64,000 nucleotides of DNA from Couchioplanes azureus (GCF_014648355.1 NZ_BMQY01000003.1:393916-457915); one strand, 5' to 3'; numbered from the stretch's first letter, positions 53,662 through 63,338 are shown. The notes: generated from the sequence alone by a model not told the origin. Numbers and translations: made by a program.

Positions 53662-55175
53662 TGGTCCTCCTCGGTCGTGGTGCGCGCGGGCTTGAGCTGG
53701 GTGCGGACGGACGCCAGGGCCGCGCGGGCCCGGCGGTCGGTGAGCAGGGCGGCGGCGCCGGCGGCCAGGACACCGAGCGCCACGGCCAGGCCGGGCAGTC
53801 CCCGGCCGGCGACCAGGGTGCCGATCACCGCGGCGGCGCCGGTCGCGGCCGTCACCGCGAGGGCCGGAACGACGAGGGTACGCCCGAAGAGCGCCTCGCC
53901 CAGTGCCCGGCGGGCGAGCACGGCGGCCAGCAGGTTCTCCGCGACGATGCCGCACGACCAGGCGATCGCCGCGCCCAGGGCGCCGTGCCGCGGGATGAGC
54001 ACCAGGCACAGCGCCACGTTGAGCGTCAGCCCGGTGACGGTGGCGCGCAGATGGCCGCGGCTGTTGCCGCTCATCAGCAGCACGGTCTGCACGAGCCCCA
54101 CGCCGACGTTGACCAGCATGGCGCCGGCGAGCACGGCCAGCGGCGTGGCCCCCGAACGGAAGTCCGCGCCGAACAGGGCCAGGAACGCCGGGGCGAAGAC
54201 CGCGAGCATCAGGTACGCCGGCCAGGACAGCACGACGATCCACAGGCTCGTGCGCCGGTAGACCTGGGCCGCCTCGGCGCGCCGGCCGGCGCCGAGCAGC
54301 CGGGAGAGCTGGGGCGCGATGGCGACCCGCAGCCCCTGCATGACGAGCAGGCCGGCGAGGGCGTACCTGCCCACGGCGGCGAACACGCCGGCCTCGGCCT
54401 GGGTGGCCAGGGCGCCGGTCAGCAGCACACCGACCCACATGCTGCTGGCGTCGATCGCCACCGACGCGGCGCGGGGCAGGGCGAAGCCCCAGAAGGTCCG
54501 CCAGTCGCCCGCGGCGGGCCGCAGGGCGGCGCCCGCCCCGACGCCCAGGGGCTTGGCGGCCAGCACGACGGCAAGGAGCAGCGCCACGACGAGGGGCAGC
54601 AGCCAGCCGCCGAATCCGGCCAGCACGCCCCCGCCGGCGGCGACCGCGGTGATCATCAGCGCCGGCCGGGCGATCGGGACGAACAGGAACTGCACCGCCA
54701 CGTACGCCGACACCGCCCGGGTCGCGCGGACGGCCGCGAGCAGCACGGTGGCGGCGACGATCACGGGTACGCCGGCGAACGCCAGCCGGATCAGCGCGGC
54801 GCCGTCCGGGTCGTCGAGCAGCGCCCCGGCGATCGGCCCGGCGGCGGCCAGGCCGGCCGCGGCCACGAGCAGGGCCAGTCCCACCGTCGGCAGCAGAGCC
54901 GGCGGCAGCAGGCGGGCGGCGTCGCCGTCCGGCCCGGTACGCCGCCGCGGCAGCGCCCACATCAGCGCGGTGTCGGCGCCCAGGCAGCAGAGCGCGCCGA
55001 CGATGGTGACCAGCCCGATGACGCTGAACAGCGCGCCCGAGCCGTCGGCGCCGAACGCCCGTACCACCACGATGGTCAGCACGAAGCCGAACGCGCCGTT
55101 GACCGCCGCACCGACGAGGCCGATCGCTCCGCTGCGGGTGCTGCGGCGTACCTCCGTCGCGGCGACCGTGCTCAC
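53658..55175 (-). CDS. Wzx-type polysaccharide flippase
   Basis: A 505-residue protein with about 12-14 membrane helices of the MATE/Wzx superfamily (GAIGLVGAAVNGAFGFVLTI at the start, FGFALPRAASVAIDASSMWV in the second half). It should move lipid-linked repeat units across the membrane. GTG 55175 overlaps the stop of the polymerase gene by 4 nt and its own stop overlaps the sulfotransferase start. Confidence 0.88.
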   Translation of the reverse strand: MSTVAATEVRRSTRSGAIGLVGAAVNGAFGFVLTIVVVRAFGADGSGALFSVIGLVTIVGALCCLGADTALMWALPRRRTGPDGDAARLLPPALLPTVGLALLVAAAGLAAAGPIAGALLDDPDGAALIRLAFAGVPVIVAATVLLAAVRATRAVSAYVAVQFLFVPIARPALMITAVAAGGGVLAGFGGWLLPLVVALLLAVVLAAKPLGVGAGAALRPAAGDWRTFWGFALPRAASVAIDASSMWVGVLLTGALATQAEAGVFAAVGRYALAGLLVMQGLRVAIAPQLSRLLGAGRRAEAAQVYRRTSLWIVVLSWPAYLMLAVFAPAFLALFGADFRSGATPLAVLAGAMLVNVGVGLVQTVLLMSGNSRGHLRATVTGLTLNVALCLVLIPRHGALGAAIAWSCGIVAENLLAAVLARRALGEALFGRTLVVPALAVTAATGAAAVIGTLVAGRGLPGLAVALGVLAAGAAALLTDRRARAALASVRTQLKPARTTTEEDQ

Positions 55176-56536
55176 TTGTGCGCTTCCTTCGGCTCGCGGT
55201 TGACCGGCCCGTCCACCGCCGCCAGCCCGAGGCCCACGGCGAAGAGCAGCACCGACATGTTGGGATCGATGTACGCGTAGAACGGCGTGACCACCGCCGC
55301 GATGACCGGCAGGGCGCTGAGCCACAGCCCGGCCGGCGTCACGGCGGCGGCCAGCCGGCGGGCGAGGATGGCCAGAAGCAGGTAGAAGCACATCGTCGCC
55401 GGGATGCCGTGGCTGTAGACGAGCTGCCAGATCATGCCCTGGGTGCCGAGCGGCTCGGCGGCGTGCGTCGTGTCGACCGAGTTGGGCTGGCCGAACCCGA
55501 GCAGCGGCGATTTCATGACCGCCGCCCAGGTCTGCACGTAGAGGTCGAACCGGTCGGAGGTCGTGTCGGTCGTCGAGGTGCGGTTGGTGATCAGGTCGAC
55601 GACCGGGATGAAGAGCGTGACGACCCATCCGGCGAACACGATGGCGGTGACCGGCACCAGCAGCCGCACCCGGCCCTTGGCGATCTCCCGGCCGAGCAGG
55701 TAGAGCACGCCGGCGCCGAGCCCGATGAACATGCCCCGGTTGAGCGTGAGGAAGGCCGGCACGATCGACAGCGGCAGCGACACGACCAGGATCATCCGCA
55801 GCTTCCCGCGCCGCACGGACGTCAGATAGGCCAGGACGAACGGCACGAGGAAGCAGTACGCGGTGCCCCAGTTGTTCGTGTACGGGTACGGCGCCGCGGG
55901 GCGGTAGATGGGATTGGCGCTCAGCTTGTTGAACTCGGTGGAGTCCAGGTGGGACACGTCCGTGATGAAGCGCTCGCTCTGCACGCTGCCCGGCAGCACC
56001 ATCTCGAACGGGCTGGGCATGCTGAACTTGGGCGCGAGCACGCCGAACCAGCCCAGCGCCACCATGGCGAGCCAGAACAGGGCCAGCGGGTTCGCGATCT
56101 TCACCCACGAGGCGCGGTCCCGGGCCACGTTGTAGACGTAGATGCCGACCATGAGGCCGGTGAACAGGTGGCCGAGGCGCAGCCCGAAGACGAACAGCGA
56201 GGTGACCCGTTCCAGCCGGGTGGCGCTGATCGCGATGATGCCCAGCAGGATGAACCAGAGCCAGGTGCCGGTGGGCAGCCGCACGTCGCCGCGCGTGGTG
56301 AGCAGCGCGAGCAGGATGACACCGAAGAACGGCCACACGAAGTACCAGACGCCGAGCCCCCACCAGACCGGCATGAAGGCGAACATCACGGTCAGCGGCC
56401 AGAGCGGCAGCTTCGCCGTGCGGACCAGCCAGGCGCGGGGGTCGAGCACGCCGGGCTCGACCGCGGCGACCGCGCGGGCCCGGGCCGGCGCGGTCGCCCG
56501 CACCTTGCGCCGGGGCCGCACGGACGTCCTGGCCAA
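55172..56536 (-). CDS. O-antigen ligase/polymerase-like membrane protein
   Basis: A 454-residue protein with about 10-12 hydrophobic segments and a large loop (about residues 170-215) before LTLNRGMFIGLGAGVLYLLG; the late RFDLYVQTWAAVMKSPLLGF and GTQGMIWQLVYSHGI match the WaaL/Wzy pattern. It would polymerise or ligate polysaccharide. TTG 56536 is the only start near the N-terminal basic region; it lies 3 bases after the glycosyltransferase stop. Confidence 0.85.
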   Translation of the reverse strand: MARTSVRPRRKVRATAPARARAVAAVEPGVLDPRAWLVRTAKLPLWPLTVMFAFMPVWWGLGVWYFVWPFFGVILLALLTTRGDVRLPTGTWLWFILLGIIAISATRLERVTSLFVFGLRLGHLFTGLMVGIYVYNVARDRASWVKIANPLALFWLAMVALGWFGVLAPKFSMPSPFEMVLPGSVQSERFITDVSHLDSTEFNKLSANPIYRPAAPYPYTNNWGTAYCFLVPFVLAYLTSVRRGKLRMILVVSLPLSIVPAFLTLNRGMFIGLGAGVLYLLGREIAKGRVRLLVPVTAIVFAGWVVTLFIPVVDLITNRTSTTDTTSDRFDLYVQTWAAVMKSPLLGFGQPNSVDTTHAAEPLGTQGMIWQLVYSHGIPATMCFYLLLAILARRLAAAVTPAGLWLSALPVIAAVVTPFYAYIDPNMSVLLFAVGLGLAAVDGPVNREPKEAHK

Positions 56537-56539
56537 GCC

Positions 56540-57454
56540 TCAGATCCCCTTGCCGCGCTTCTGCGCCATGCGCAGGATCCACTCGCCGGTCATCAGCCGC
56601 AGGATCACCGGCACGGTGACCAGCACGCGCTTCTCCCGCGGGTTGAGCCGGACCACCGCCGCCAGCTCCCGCACCGCCTCGCTGCGCCGGTTGCCGGAGG
56701 CGAGGGCGAACGCGATCTGTCCCCGCAGCCGGGCCAGGCCGGCGCGGTTGTCCGCCAGGTCGGGGTGCTTGCGGATGAGGTAGCGCTGCGCCTCGACGAT
56801 CGTCGCCCACCGGCCGAAGTAGAACGACCCGCCGTGCCAGTCCACGATGACGAGCGGCTCGCGCACGATCGCGACCGGCGTGTGCGCCGAGACGCGCAGC
56901 AGCCACTCGTAGTCCTCGCTGTAGCCGCCGGGGATGCCCTCGTCGACCTCGCCCGCGGCCTGCCAGGTGCTGCGGCGGACGAGCATCGTGCTGGAGTGCA
57001 CCTCCATCACCCGGTCGGCGAGGAAGTCCTCGTGGGTGACGAGGTCCTTGGCGAGCACCCGTTCCTTGTCGATGCCGGGACCGCGCAGCCGCAGCCCGCA
57101 GCTCACCGCGCCGATCGCGGGGTCGGCGAGCCGCTCCACCTGGCGGCTCAGCTTCGCCGGCAGCCAGATGTCGTCGTCGTCGCAGAAGGCCAGCAGCTCG
57201 CCGGTGGCCGCGTCGACGCCGCTGTTGCGCCCGCCGGGCAGCCCCTGCCGGTGGGTGTTGTCGACGAGCTTGAGCGATCGGTCCGGCCCCGCGGTGACGT
57301 TGAGCTCGCGCACGTCGACGTGGTCGTAGACGACGATGCACTCGATGCGGCCGGGATAGTCCTGGTGCAGGATGCTGGCCACCGCCCGCTCCAGCAGCCC
57401 CGGCCGGTCGCGCGTGGCGACGACGACGCTGACGTCCGGGTAGTGCTCAGGCAC
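56540..57454 (-). CDS. Family 2 glycosyltransferase
   Basis: A 304-residue GT-A enzyme opening PDVSVVVATRDRPGLLERAV, with nucleotide/metal motif LLAFCDDDDIWLP and acceptor motif SEDYEWLLRVS. It adds one sugar to the growing repeat unit in the cytoplasm. GTG 57454 overlaps the chain-length gene stop by 8 nt. No membrane helix is evident. Confidence 0.9.
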   Translation of the reverse strand: MPEHYPDVSVVVATRDRPGLLERAVASILHQDYPGRIECIVVYDHVDVRELNVTAGPDRSLKLVDNTHRQGLPGGRNSGVDAATGELLAFCDDDDIWLPAKLSRQVERLADPAIGAVSCGLRLRGPGIDKERVLAKDLVTHEDFLADRVMEVHSSTMLVRRSTWQAAGEVDEGIPGGYSEDYEWLLRVSAHTPVAIVREPLVIVDWHGGSFYFGRWATIVEAQRYLIRKHPDLADNRAGLARLRGQIAFALASGNRRSEAVRELAAVVRLNPREKRVLVTVPVILRLMTGEWILRMAQKRGKGI

Positions 57455-59132
57455 CGTGGCCTCCGGTAAGGACGAAACCGACAGTCTGGGCGCCGGCGGA
57501 GCGCAGGCGGTCCACCAGGCGGGTGAGCTCGGCGTTGCGGGTCCGGTCCCGGGCGACGACCAGCACGGCGACGCCGTCCTGCGCGACGCGCACACCGCGC
57601 TCGTCGGTGTCCGAGGCGGGCGCGTCGATGACCACCACGCCGGTCTCCGGCTCCTCGCCCAGCGCGCAGAGCCGCACGACGCCGCCACCGATGAGCACGA
57701 CGTTCGGCGCCTGGGAGTCACGCTCCGAGGTGGACCGGAGCGGCTGGGTGCCGAGCGGCGAGGCGGGGCCGCGCCGGCTGCCGCCCGCCTCCATGATGAT
57801 CGTGGCGTCGGGATCCTGGGCGGCCGTGGTCATCGGTGTCCGGGTCTCGGCGAGGCGCACGGGCGAGCTGTGCCGGCGGCCGCCGGCGGACGGGCCCTCC
57901 GTGCCCTTGCCGGCGCCCAGGCCGAAGCCGCCGGCCATGGCGGTGCCGTTGAGCGCCGTACCGGACGACGGGACGGCCCGCGGCCGGGGCGGCGTCCGCT
58001 TCTGCGCCGCGAACAGGATGCGCTTGAGCTCCTCCTGGGTCTCGGCCGGGGCGGCCAGGGTCACGTCCTGGCCGGCCTCGGAGAGCGCCACCGCGAGGTT
58101 GCCCGACACCGTGGTGCGACCCTCGTCGTCACGCCCGGAGAGCACGACCAGCGGACGGTCGGGGTGCCGGTCGATCCACTTCAGGACGGCCAGGGAGACG
58201 TACCGGGCGTCGGCCGCGGGTCCCGCGTCACCCTCCCGGCCGACGGCCCGGACCACCCCGAGCGCCGGCACCCCGACGATGTCGGCGGCCTGGTCGATCG
58301 AGCGGATCCGGCGGTCGAGCGCCTCCCGGGCGTGCGCGGCGACCATGCCGGCGAGCACGCCGCCGAGGAGGGCGGCGGCCAGGTAGAGCATTCCGGCGTC
58401 GTGGCTGGACGGCACCGGCGCGCGGGCCGCCGCGGCGATGGAGCCCGGGCTCAGGTCGGCGGAGGCCACCTTCGCGCGGGCGTTCGCGAGCTGGGCGATC
58501 TGGTCGTTGAGCGCGCCGACCTGGTCCAGCTTGGCCTGGGTGCGCGGGGTGACCTCGGACCCGGACTCGGCGTCCTCCGGGAGTTCCTTCTGCGCCTCCA
58601 GGCGCTGGGCGGTCACCGACTTGATGGTGCTGTCGTACGACTCGATCAGGGCCTTCCGCTGGTCCTTGTAGATGTCCTCGCGGACCTGCAGGTAGGTCTT
58701 GGCGGCCGTGTTGGCCCCGGTGATCGCGCTGTCCTCGCTGTCGCCGGCGTACTGGAAGCGCAGCACCTGGCCGCCCGTGGGCACCTCCACGCTGAGCGCC
58801 TCGCGCACGTCCTCGGGGTCGCGGGAGAGGCTGCTCGCGGTCGAGTCGATGACGTCGTTGCCGAGCGCGATGCCGTTCTCGGCGGTCATGTTGATGGCCC
58901 GGTCCGCGCCGCTGGACGGCAGCGTGAAGGGGTCGGTCACCACCGGCCGCAGCACGACGACCGCGGTGGCGCGGTACGTCGCCGGGAAGAAGAACAGGTA
59001 GGCCAGCACGACGAGGGTGAGTCCCGCGGTGGCGGCTGCCACGATGCGCCAGCGGCGCAGCGGAATCCTTACGACGTCCGCAAAGCCGACGACCCGCTGC
59101 CGGCTCGCGGCGACGGAATCAGTCACATCCAT
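57447..59132 (-). CDS. Wzz-type chain-length protein with degenerate BY-kinase domain
   Basis: A 561-residue protein. Two helices (about 30-49 and 247-268) frame a periplasmic-type coiled segment (residues 150-225), as in Wzz proteins. The cytoplasmic part resembles bacterial tyrosine kinases (CpsD), but its P loop reads SGRDDEGRTT (332-341), with Arg in place of the essential Lys, an insertion of about 100 low-complexity residues follows, and no Tyr-rich tail is present. VVVIDAPASD stands for Walker B. It probably controls polymer length without kinase activity. Confidence 0.87.
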   Translation of the reverse strand: MDVTDSVAASRQRVVGFADVVRIPLRRWRIVAAATAGLTLVVLAYLFFFPATYRATAVVVLRPVVTDPFTLPSSGADRAINMTAENGIALGNDVIDSTASSLSRDPEDVREALSVEVPTGGQVLRFQYAGDSEDSAITGANTAAKTYLQVREDIYKDQRKALIESYDSTIKSVTAQRLEAQKELPEDAESGSEVTPRTQAKLDQVGALNDQIAQLANARAKVASADLSPGSIAAAARAPVPSSHDAGMLYLAAALLGGVLAGMVAAHAREALDRRIRSIDQAADIVGVPALGVVRAVGREGDAGPAADARYVSLAVLKWIDRHPDRPLVVLSGRDDEGRTTVSGNLAVALSEAGQDVTLAAPAETQEELKRILFAAQKRTPPRPRAVPSSGTALNGTAMAGGFGLGAGKGTEGPSAGGRRHSSPVRLAETRTPMTTAAQDPDATIIMEAGGSRRGPASPLGTQPLRSTSERDSQAPNVVLIGGGVVRLCALGEEPETGVVVIDAPASDTDERGVRVAQDGVAVLVVARDRTRNAELTRLVDRLRSAGAQTVGFVLTGGHGA

Positions 59133-59249
59133 GTGTCGTGTCTCCCCGACATCTGCATTTGTTTCTCGGTCCGACCAGACGTTCCCGGCCGGGCGACGCT
59201 GCCCGGCCGGGAACGGTCCGCTCCTGTGTCCGCTACGCGGTCGATGTCG

Positions 59250-61229
59250 CTACGACGTCGCGAAGAACAGGGTCGGGTTGTTCCAGGGCACCGACGGGGT
59301 GCCGGTCGCCACGACGGTCGCCGTCGAACCGTCGACCGCCGTGTCGGCCGCCGGGTCGAACGCGACGGAGCGCAGCGTCCCGTCCGTGGACCCGTAGACG
59401 AGCTTCCCCGCCACCCAGGTCATACCACGGACGGTTCGCCAATCGATACCTTTCGTGGCCACCGGGAACCACGTGCAGCCGATGACCGAGCCGTCCGGCG
59501 TGAGGTACCGGTAGAACAAGGTGTTGCTCGTCGATGACGTGTAGTACATCCGGCCCTGAAGGTAGAAGGCGCCGGTCATCGCGGAGGCCTGGAACCAGGA
59601 GTTGTAGCCGCTGCCCACCCACGGCGCGCCGATGGTGCCGTTGGTCAGCATCGACACGTTCAGCACCGAACCGGACGGCGCCGAGAAGTCGGTCTTCGCC
59701 CAGTACAGCTTGTTGTGCAGGGCGAACGCCGCGCGGCCGTTGGTGAACTGCGGCTGGCTCACCGTCGTCGGGGCGCCGAGGCCGCCCGGACCGTACGAGA
59801 TCTTGGTGAGCTGGCCGTTGCCCGCACCCAGGTAGAGGAAGCCCGAATCGGCCTGGGGCGCGTCCTGCACACCGATGGTGCGCCCGCCCTGCTCCGGGAA
59901 GTAGCCGAGGCGGCCGTGGTACTCGTTGCCGAGACCGTCGGAGTCCTGGCCGACGAAGAGACCGTTCGGACCCTTCCAGATCTCCCACATGATCGGGCCC
60001 CAGTTGGTGCCCCCGCTCGGCAGCTGGCTGCCGGGCGAACGGGTCGGGTTCCAGTTCAGCGGCACGCCGTTCTGCTGGTCCAGCGCGGCGATGCCGTAGC
60101 GGCTCACGCCGCCGGGACCCTGCGAGTCGTTGCCGTTGGCGTTGTTCTGCCAGCGGAAGTGCCCGCCCACGTAGACGACGCCGTCGGCGACCTCGAGCGA
60201 GGTGACCGAGTCGGTGCCGGTGAAGTCGACCCAGGTGGCCGGGACGTTCGTACCCCGCCCGGCGGTCTCCCAGCGCGCGGTGGCGTCGCAGTACGCGTCG
60301 TTGCTGCGGCCGCCGTCGGCGATGATGACGAAGTACTTGCCGTCGTCGGAGAAGTCGACGTCGCGCGCGTAGAACGGGAAGGAGCCGCTGTAGCAGGCGG
60401 CCACGTACCGGTCGGTGCTCCAGTCGGCGACGGCCGGGGTCGCCGAGGTGTCGATCATGACGACCTGGTTGCGGCTCGCGCCGTTGACCGAGGTGAAGTT
60501 GCCGACCGCCACGACGGTCTTGCCGTCCGGGGCGACCGCGAGGCCCCAGACCAGCTCCGTCGAGTTGGGGTAGGGCCGGGCCCCGCCCGCGTCGATCTGG
60601 AAGGTCGGGTCGATCGCGCCGGTGGTGGCGTTGAGCCGGGCGAGCAGTGAGTGCTGGGTGCCGTTGACCCAGTGGAAGGCGCCGGCGATGTAGAGGTGGT
60701 TGCCCTGCACGATCGCGCGGCGCACGACGCCGCCGTCGCTGCGGCCGACCCAGCTGGTCACCGTCGCGCCGGTCGCCGGGTCGAGCGCGACGAGGTTCTT
60801 GCGGGCGACCCCGTTCACGGTGCCGAAGCTGCCGCCGACGATCAGCTTGCCGTCGGGGTTGACCGCGAGGGTCTGCACCGCGCCGTCCAGCACCGGGGCG
60901 AAGCCGGTCTTCAGCGCGCCCGTCGTCGCGTCGTACGCGATGAGGTTGCTGGCGGGCGAGAAGGAGGCGGCGCCGGCCGCCTTGATGCCGGTGAACGACC
61001 CACCCGCGTAGACAGTGTTACCAATTTGTGCGAACGCCCGCATGCTGCCGTTCTGGGCGTGCGGTGTGTTGTCCGCAGGACTCGCTGCGACGATGGTGGC
61101 CGCTTCACTCGGCGGTACGTACACGGCATTCGCCGGAATAGCGGTCATTGCGACCGTCAGACTCGTCACCACAGCCGGCACCAGCAACCTGGTGAGCGGC
61201 CGCGGCCGGAGTCGACGCTTCAGGGACAC
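59250..61229 (-). CDS. Secreted delta-60-repeat-like beta-propeller protein
   Basis: A 659-residue exported protein with a signal peptide in residues 1-35 (SLKRRLRPRPLTRLLVPAVV). The mature part consists of repeats of the type GKLIVGGSFGTVNG, NHLYIAGAFHWVNG, KTVVAVGNFTSVNG and VVYVGGHFRWQNN, as in delta-60-type or Kelch-like propellers. GTG 61229 is behind GTAGGAGGG in an unusually AT-rich leader (61240-61260). It could bind the polymer at the cell surface; function is not known. Confidence 0.85.
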   Translation of the reverse strand: MSLKRRLRPRPLTRLLVPAVVTSLTVAMTAIPANAVYVPPSEAATIVAASPADNTPHAQNGSMRAFAQIGNTVYAGGSFTGIKAAGAASFSPASNLIAYDATTGALKTGFAPVLDGAVQTLAVNPDGKLIVGGSFGTVNGVARKNLVALDPATGATVTSWVGRSDGGVVRRAIVQGNHLYIAGAFHWVNGTQHSLLARLNATTGAIDPTFQIDAGGARPYPNSTELVWGLAVAPDGKTVVAVGNFTSVNGASRNQVVMIDTSATPAVADWSTDRYVAACYSGSFPFYARDVDFSDDGKYFVIIADGGRSNDAYCDATARWETAGRGTNVPATWVDFTGTDSVTSLEVADGVVYVGGHFRWQNNANGNDSQGPGGVSRYGIAALDQQNGVPLNWNPTRSPGSQLPSGGTNWGPIMWEIWKGPNGLFVGQDSDGLGNEYHGRLGYFPEQGGRTIGVQDAPQADSGFLYLGAGNGQLTKISYGPGGLGAPTTVSQPQFTNGRAAFALHNKLYWAKTDFSAPSGSVLNVSMLTNGTIGAPWVGSGYNSWFQASAMTGAFYLQGRMYYTSSTSNTLFYRYLTPDGSVIGCTWFPVATKGIDWRTVRGMTWVAGKLVYGSTDGTLRSVAFDPAADTAVDGSTATVVATGTPSVPWNNPTLFFATS

Positions 61230-61365
61230 GAGCCCTCCTACTAATAAAAATTTAAGGATTGACGCAGCCTGGTGCCGGAGCGAGCCGCGCGCTATCGACC
61301 GTACGGACGAAGACCGCGACCTTTTTCTTTGAACCGTGCACAGGGGACATGAGCACGACGCAGTG

Positions 61366-62307
61366 TCACCTCGGCGCGAGCCGGAACGGCGCGACACCGG
61401 GAGCGGCCCGCACCGACCAGGCTGCGGCTGTTTCGAGATCCGCGAGGGTCACGTTCTGTGCCTCGCGGGCAACCACCAGTTTTCTACCTTCCAGTTCCCG
61501 AGCCATCTCGACCTGGTGGTCGTCGATGTGCTCGCCGTACGCCTTTCGCCGGGGGACATACAGCGCACGCTTGCCGGCCTGCATCGCGGCCAGGGCGGAG
61601 CCGACTCCCGCGTGGGAGATGACGACGTCCGCCTCCGCCAGCGCCTGCCGCATCTCGGTGATCGGGACCTGCCGGCGCGCACCGTCCGGCATCCTATCGA
61701 TCACTGTCGAACCCACTTGCCACAGGACGTCCCACTCCGGCGGAAGCAGTCCGACGAGGTGGGTCAGCAGGCGCGGGAACGTGTACCGCGCGTGCGTACC
61801 GAGGGTCACCACCGCCTTGCGGATCCGCGGCGGCCCGGGCTTCGCCTCGGCCTCGAAAGCATCGAAGATGGACCCGCCGTAGCGCCAGTTGCCCGCGGCC
61901 CATCCCGGATACTGGGTGTACAGGCCGACCCGGGGCACCCGCGCCGCGAGCCGGCCGGTGAGCGACGGACCGGCGGTGCGGGTGGCGCTCTCGATGTAGG
62001 AGCACCGCACCCCGGCCGCGGTCGCCGGCAGGAAGAACGCCATGGCGACGGCGGCGCCGGTGCTGATGACGTGTTCGTAGCGCTCGGCCTTGAACATCCG
62101 CCGCGCCACCGCCAGGTCGCGCAGGACTCCGGCCATGTCCCGGCTCGTGACCGGCGGGACGAACACGACATCCTCGCCCTCGAGCAGCGAGCGGCTCTGC
62201 GGGCTGTCGAACGTCACCCACCGCCGCGCGCCCACGCCGAGCCGCGGAGCCAGGTCGTGCAGCTCCGCGAGATGGCCGCCGGTCGAGGCGACGAGCATGG
62301 TCGTCAC
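61366..62307 (-). CDS. PssD-PssE-like (Alg14/Alg13-type) glycosyltransferase
   Basis: A 313-residue protein. The N-terminal half (MLVASTGGHLAELHDLAPRL) matches the PssD/Alg14 membrane-anchor subunit and the C-terminal half (AVVTLGTHARYTFPRLLTHL, VISHAGVGSALAAMQAGKRA) matches PssE/Alg13, the nucleotide-sugar-binding GT28 C domain. In many bacteria these are two proteins; here they are one. Such enzymes transfer glucuronic acid or GlcNAc. GTG 62307 overlaps the stop of the PAP2 gene (GTGA). Confidence 0.85.
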   Translation of the reverse strand: MTTMLVASTGGHLAELHDLAPRLGVGARRWVTFDSPQSRSLLEGEDVVFVPPVTSRDMAGVLRDLAVARRMFKAERYEHVISTGAAVAMAFFLPATAAGVRCSYIESATRTAGPSLTGRLAARVPRVGLYTQYPGWAAGNWRYGGSIFDAFEAEAKPGPPRIRKAVVTLGTHARYTFPRLLTHLVGLLPPEWDVLWQVGSTVIDRMPDGARRQVPITEMRQALAEADVVISHAGVGSALAAMQAGKRALYVPRRKAYGEHIDDHQVEMARELEGRKLVVAREAQNVTLADLETAAAWSVRAAPGVAPFRLAPR

Positions 62308-63338
62308 GCCGCCGGTACCGCCTCGGGTCGCCCTTCGCCCGTGCTCTCCCCGGCCTGCCCGCCCGCGTTCGCGCTCGCCCCGCCCGCGCTCGCCCCGCCC
62401 GCGCTCGCCCCGCCCGCGCTCGCCCCGCCCGCGTTCGCGCTCGCCCCGCCCGCGTTCGCGCTCGCCCCGCCCGCGTTCGCGCTCGCCTGGCCCGCGGCGC
62501 CGGTCGCCTCGGACGCCGGTCCGCTCGCCGCCGCCCCGGTTTCCGGGCGCGGATAGCGGCCGGCGAGGATGCAGACGGCGACCGCGTAGCCGAGGAACAG
62601 GGCCGGCCCGAAGGTCAGGCCGCTGATGACGTCGGTGATCCAGTGCTTCTGCGTGTAGATCCGCGAGTAGCCCTCGTACGCCGCCAGCACGAACACCACC
62701 GTGCCCAGCACCACGTGCCAGCGCCGGCTCAGCTTCCAGGTGAGGGCGACGAACAGGGCGATGGCCCCGAAGGTCATGACGACCCGCGCGATGCCGCCCG
62801 ACGGGTACGACCCCAGCCCGGTCGGCGGGTGCCCGCGGTCCACCATGCCGGCCAGGATCGCCTGGACGTACTGCTCGAGCGGGAAGCTGAGCAGGATCGC
62901 GACCAGCGGGATCCAGAAGCGCTTGCGCCACAGCACGGCGAAGACGACCGCGGCGGCCACGACCACCTTCTTGAGCGGGTCCCGGTCACCGAGCGCGGTG
63001 TAGAACCAGTTGAACTCCTCGAAGGAGGGGTTGCGCCGCTCGGTCACCCACAGCAGCACCGGCCAGTCGATCGCGTCCTCCAGGCTGTGGGCCAGCAGCC
63101 CCACGGGCCAGAACACGGCGACGATGAGCGCGGCCCAGAACAGCACGAACGCCAGCGCCGTGACGGGCCGCCCGAGCGTCACGACGAGCCCGGCGACCGC
63201 CGCCCTGGTCCGGGTGACCAGGCGTCCTCGGGCCAGGCGCCGGCCCGGCCCGTAGGCGAGCAGCGGTCCGGCCACCGCCGGAACGATGACCGACAAGGCC
63301 GCGAAAAAGTACATCAATACCACTGAAACTGTCCCCAC
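62304..63338 (-). CDS. PAP2-superfamily membrane protein with Ser/Ala/Asn-rich repeat tail
   Basis: A 344-residue protein with about six membrane helices. The PAP2 C3 motif is present (SRIYTQKHWITD, H232 and D236), but motif C2 reads SYPSGG (179-182) where a catalytic His normally follows PSG, and C1 is weak (DRGHPP). The last 60 residues (284-330) are a repeat tail of GGASANA and GGASA units. It is placed between the priming transferase and the next glycosyltransferase and may recycle or trim undecaprenyl phosphates, if active at all. Confidence 0.8.
   Translation of the reverse strand: MGTVSVVLMYFFAALSVIVPAVAGPLLAYGPGRRLARGRLVTRTRAAVAGLVVTLGRPVTALAFVLFWAALIVAVFWPVGLLAHSLEDAIDWPVLLWVTERRNPSFEEFNWFYTALGDRDPLKKVVVAAAVVFAVLWRKRFWIPLVAILLSFPLEQYVQAILAGMVDRGHPPTGLGSYPSGGIARVVMTFGAIALFVALTWKLSRRWHVVLGTVVFVLAAYEGYSRIYTQKHWITDVISGLTFGPALFLGYAVAVCILAGRYPRPETGAAASGPASEATGAAGQASANAGGASANAGGASANAGGASAGGASAGGASAGGASANAGGQAGESTGEGRPEAVPAA
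62357..62487. repeat. Coding minisatellite in the PAP2 gene
   Basis: Units of 15 and 21 bp based on CGCCCGCGCTCGCCC and the longer GCGTTCGCGCTCGCC-containing form alternate about seven times. In frame they encode GGASA and GGASANA. The identical codons show recent slippage, so repeat number may vary among strains. Confidence 0.85.

Noticed and set aside
62357..62487. CRISPR-like repeats
   Set aside because: Units are contiguous 15/21-bp coding repeats without spacers, inside an open frame.
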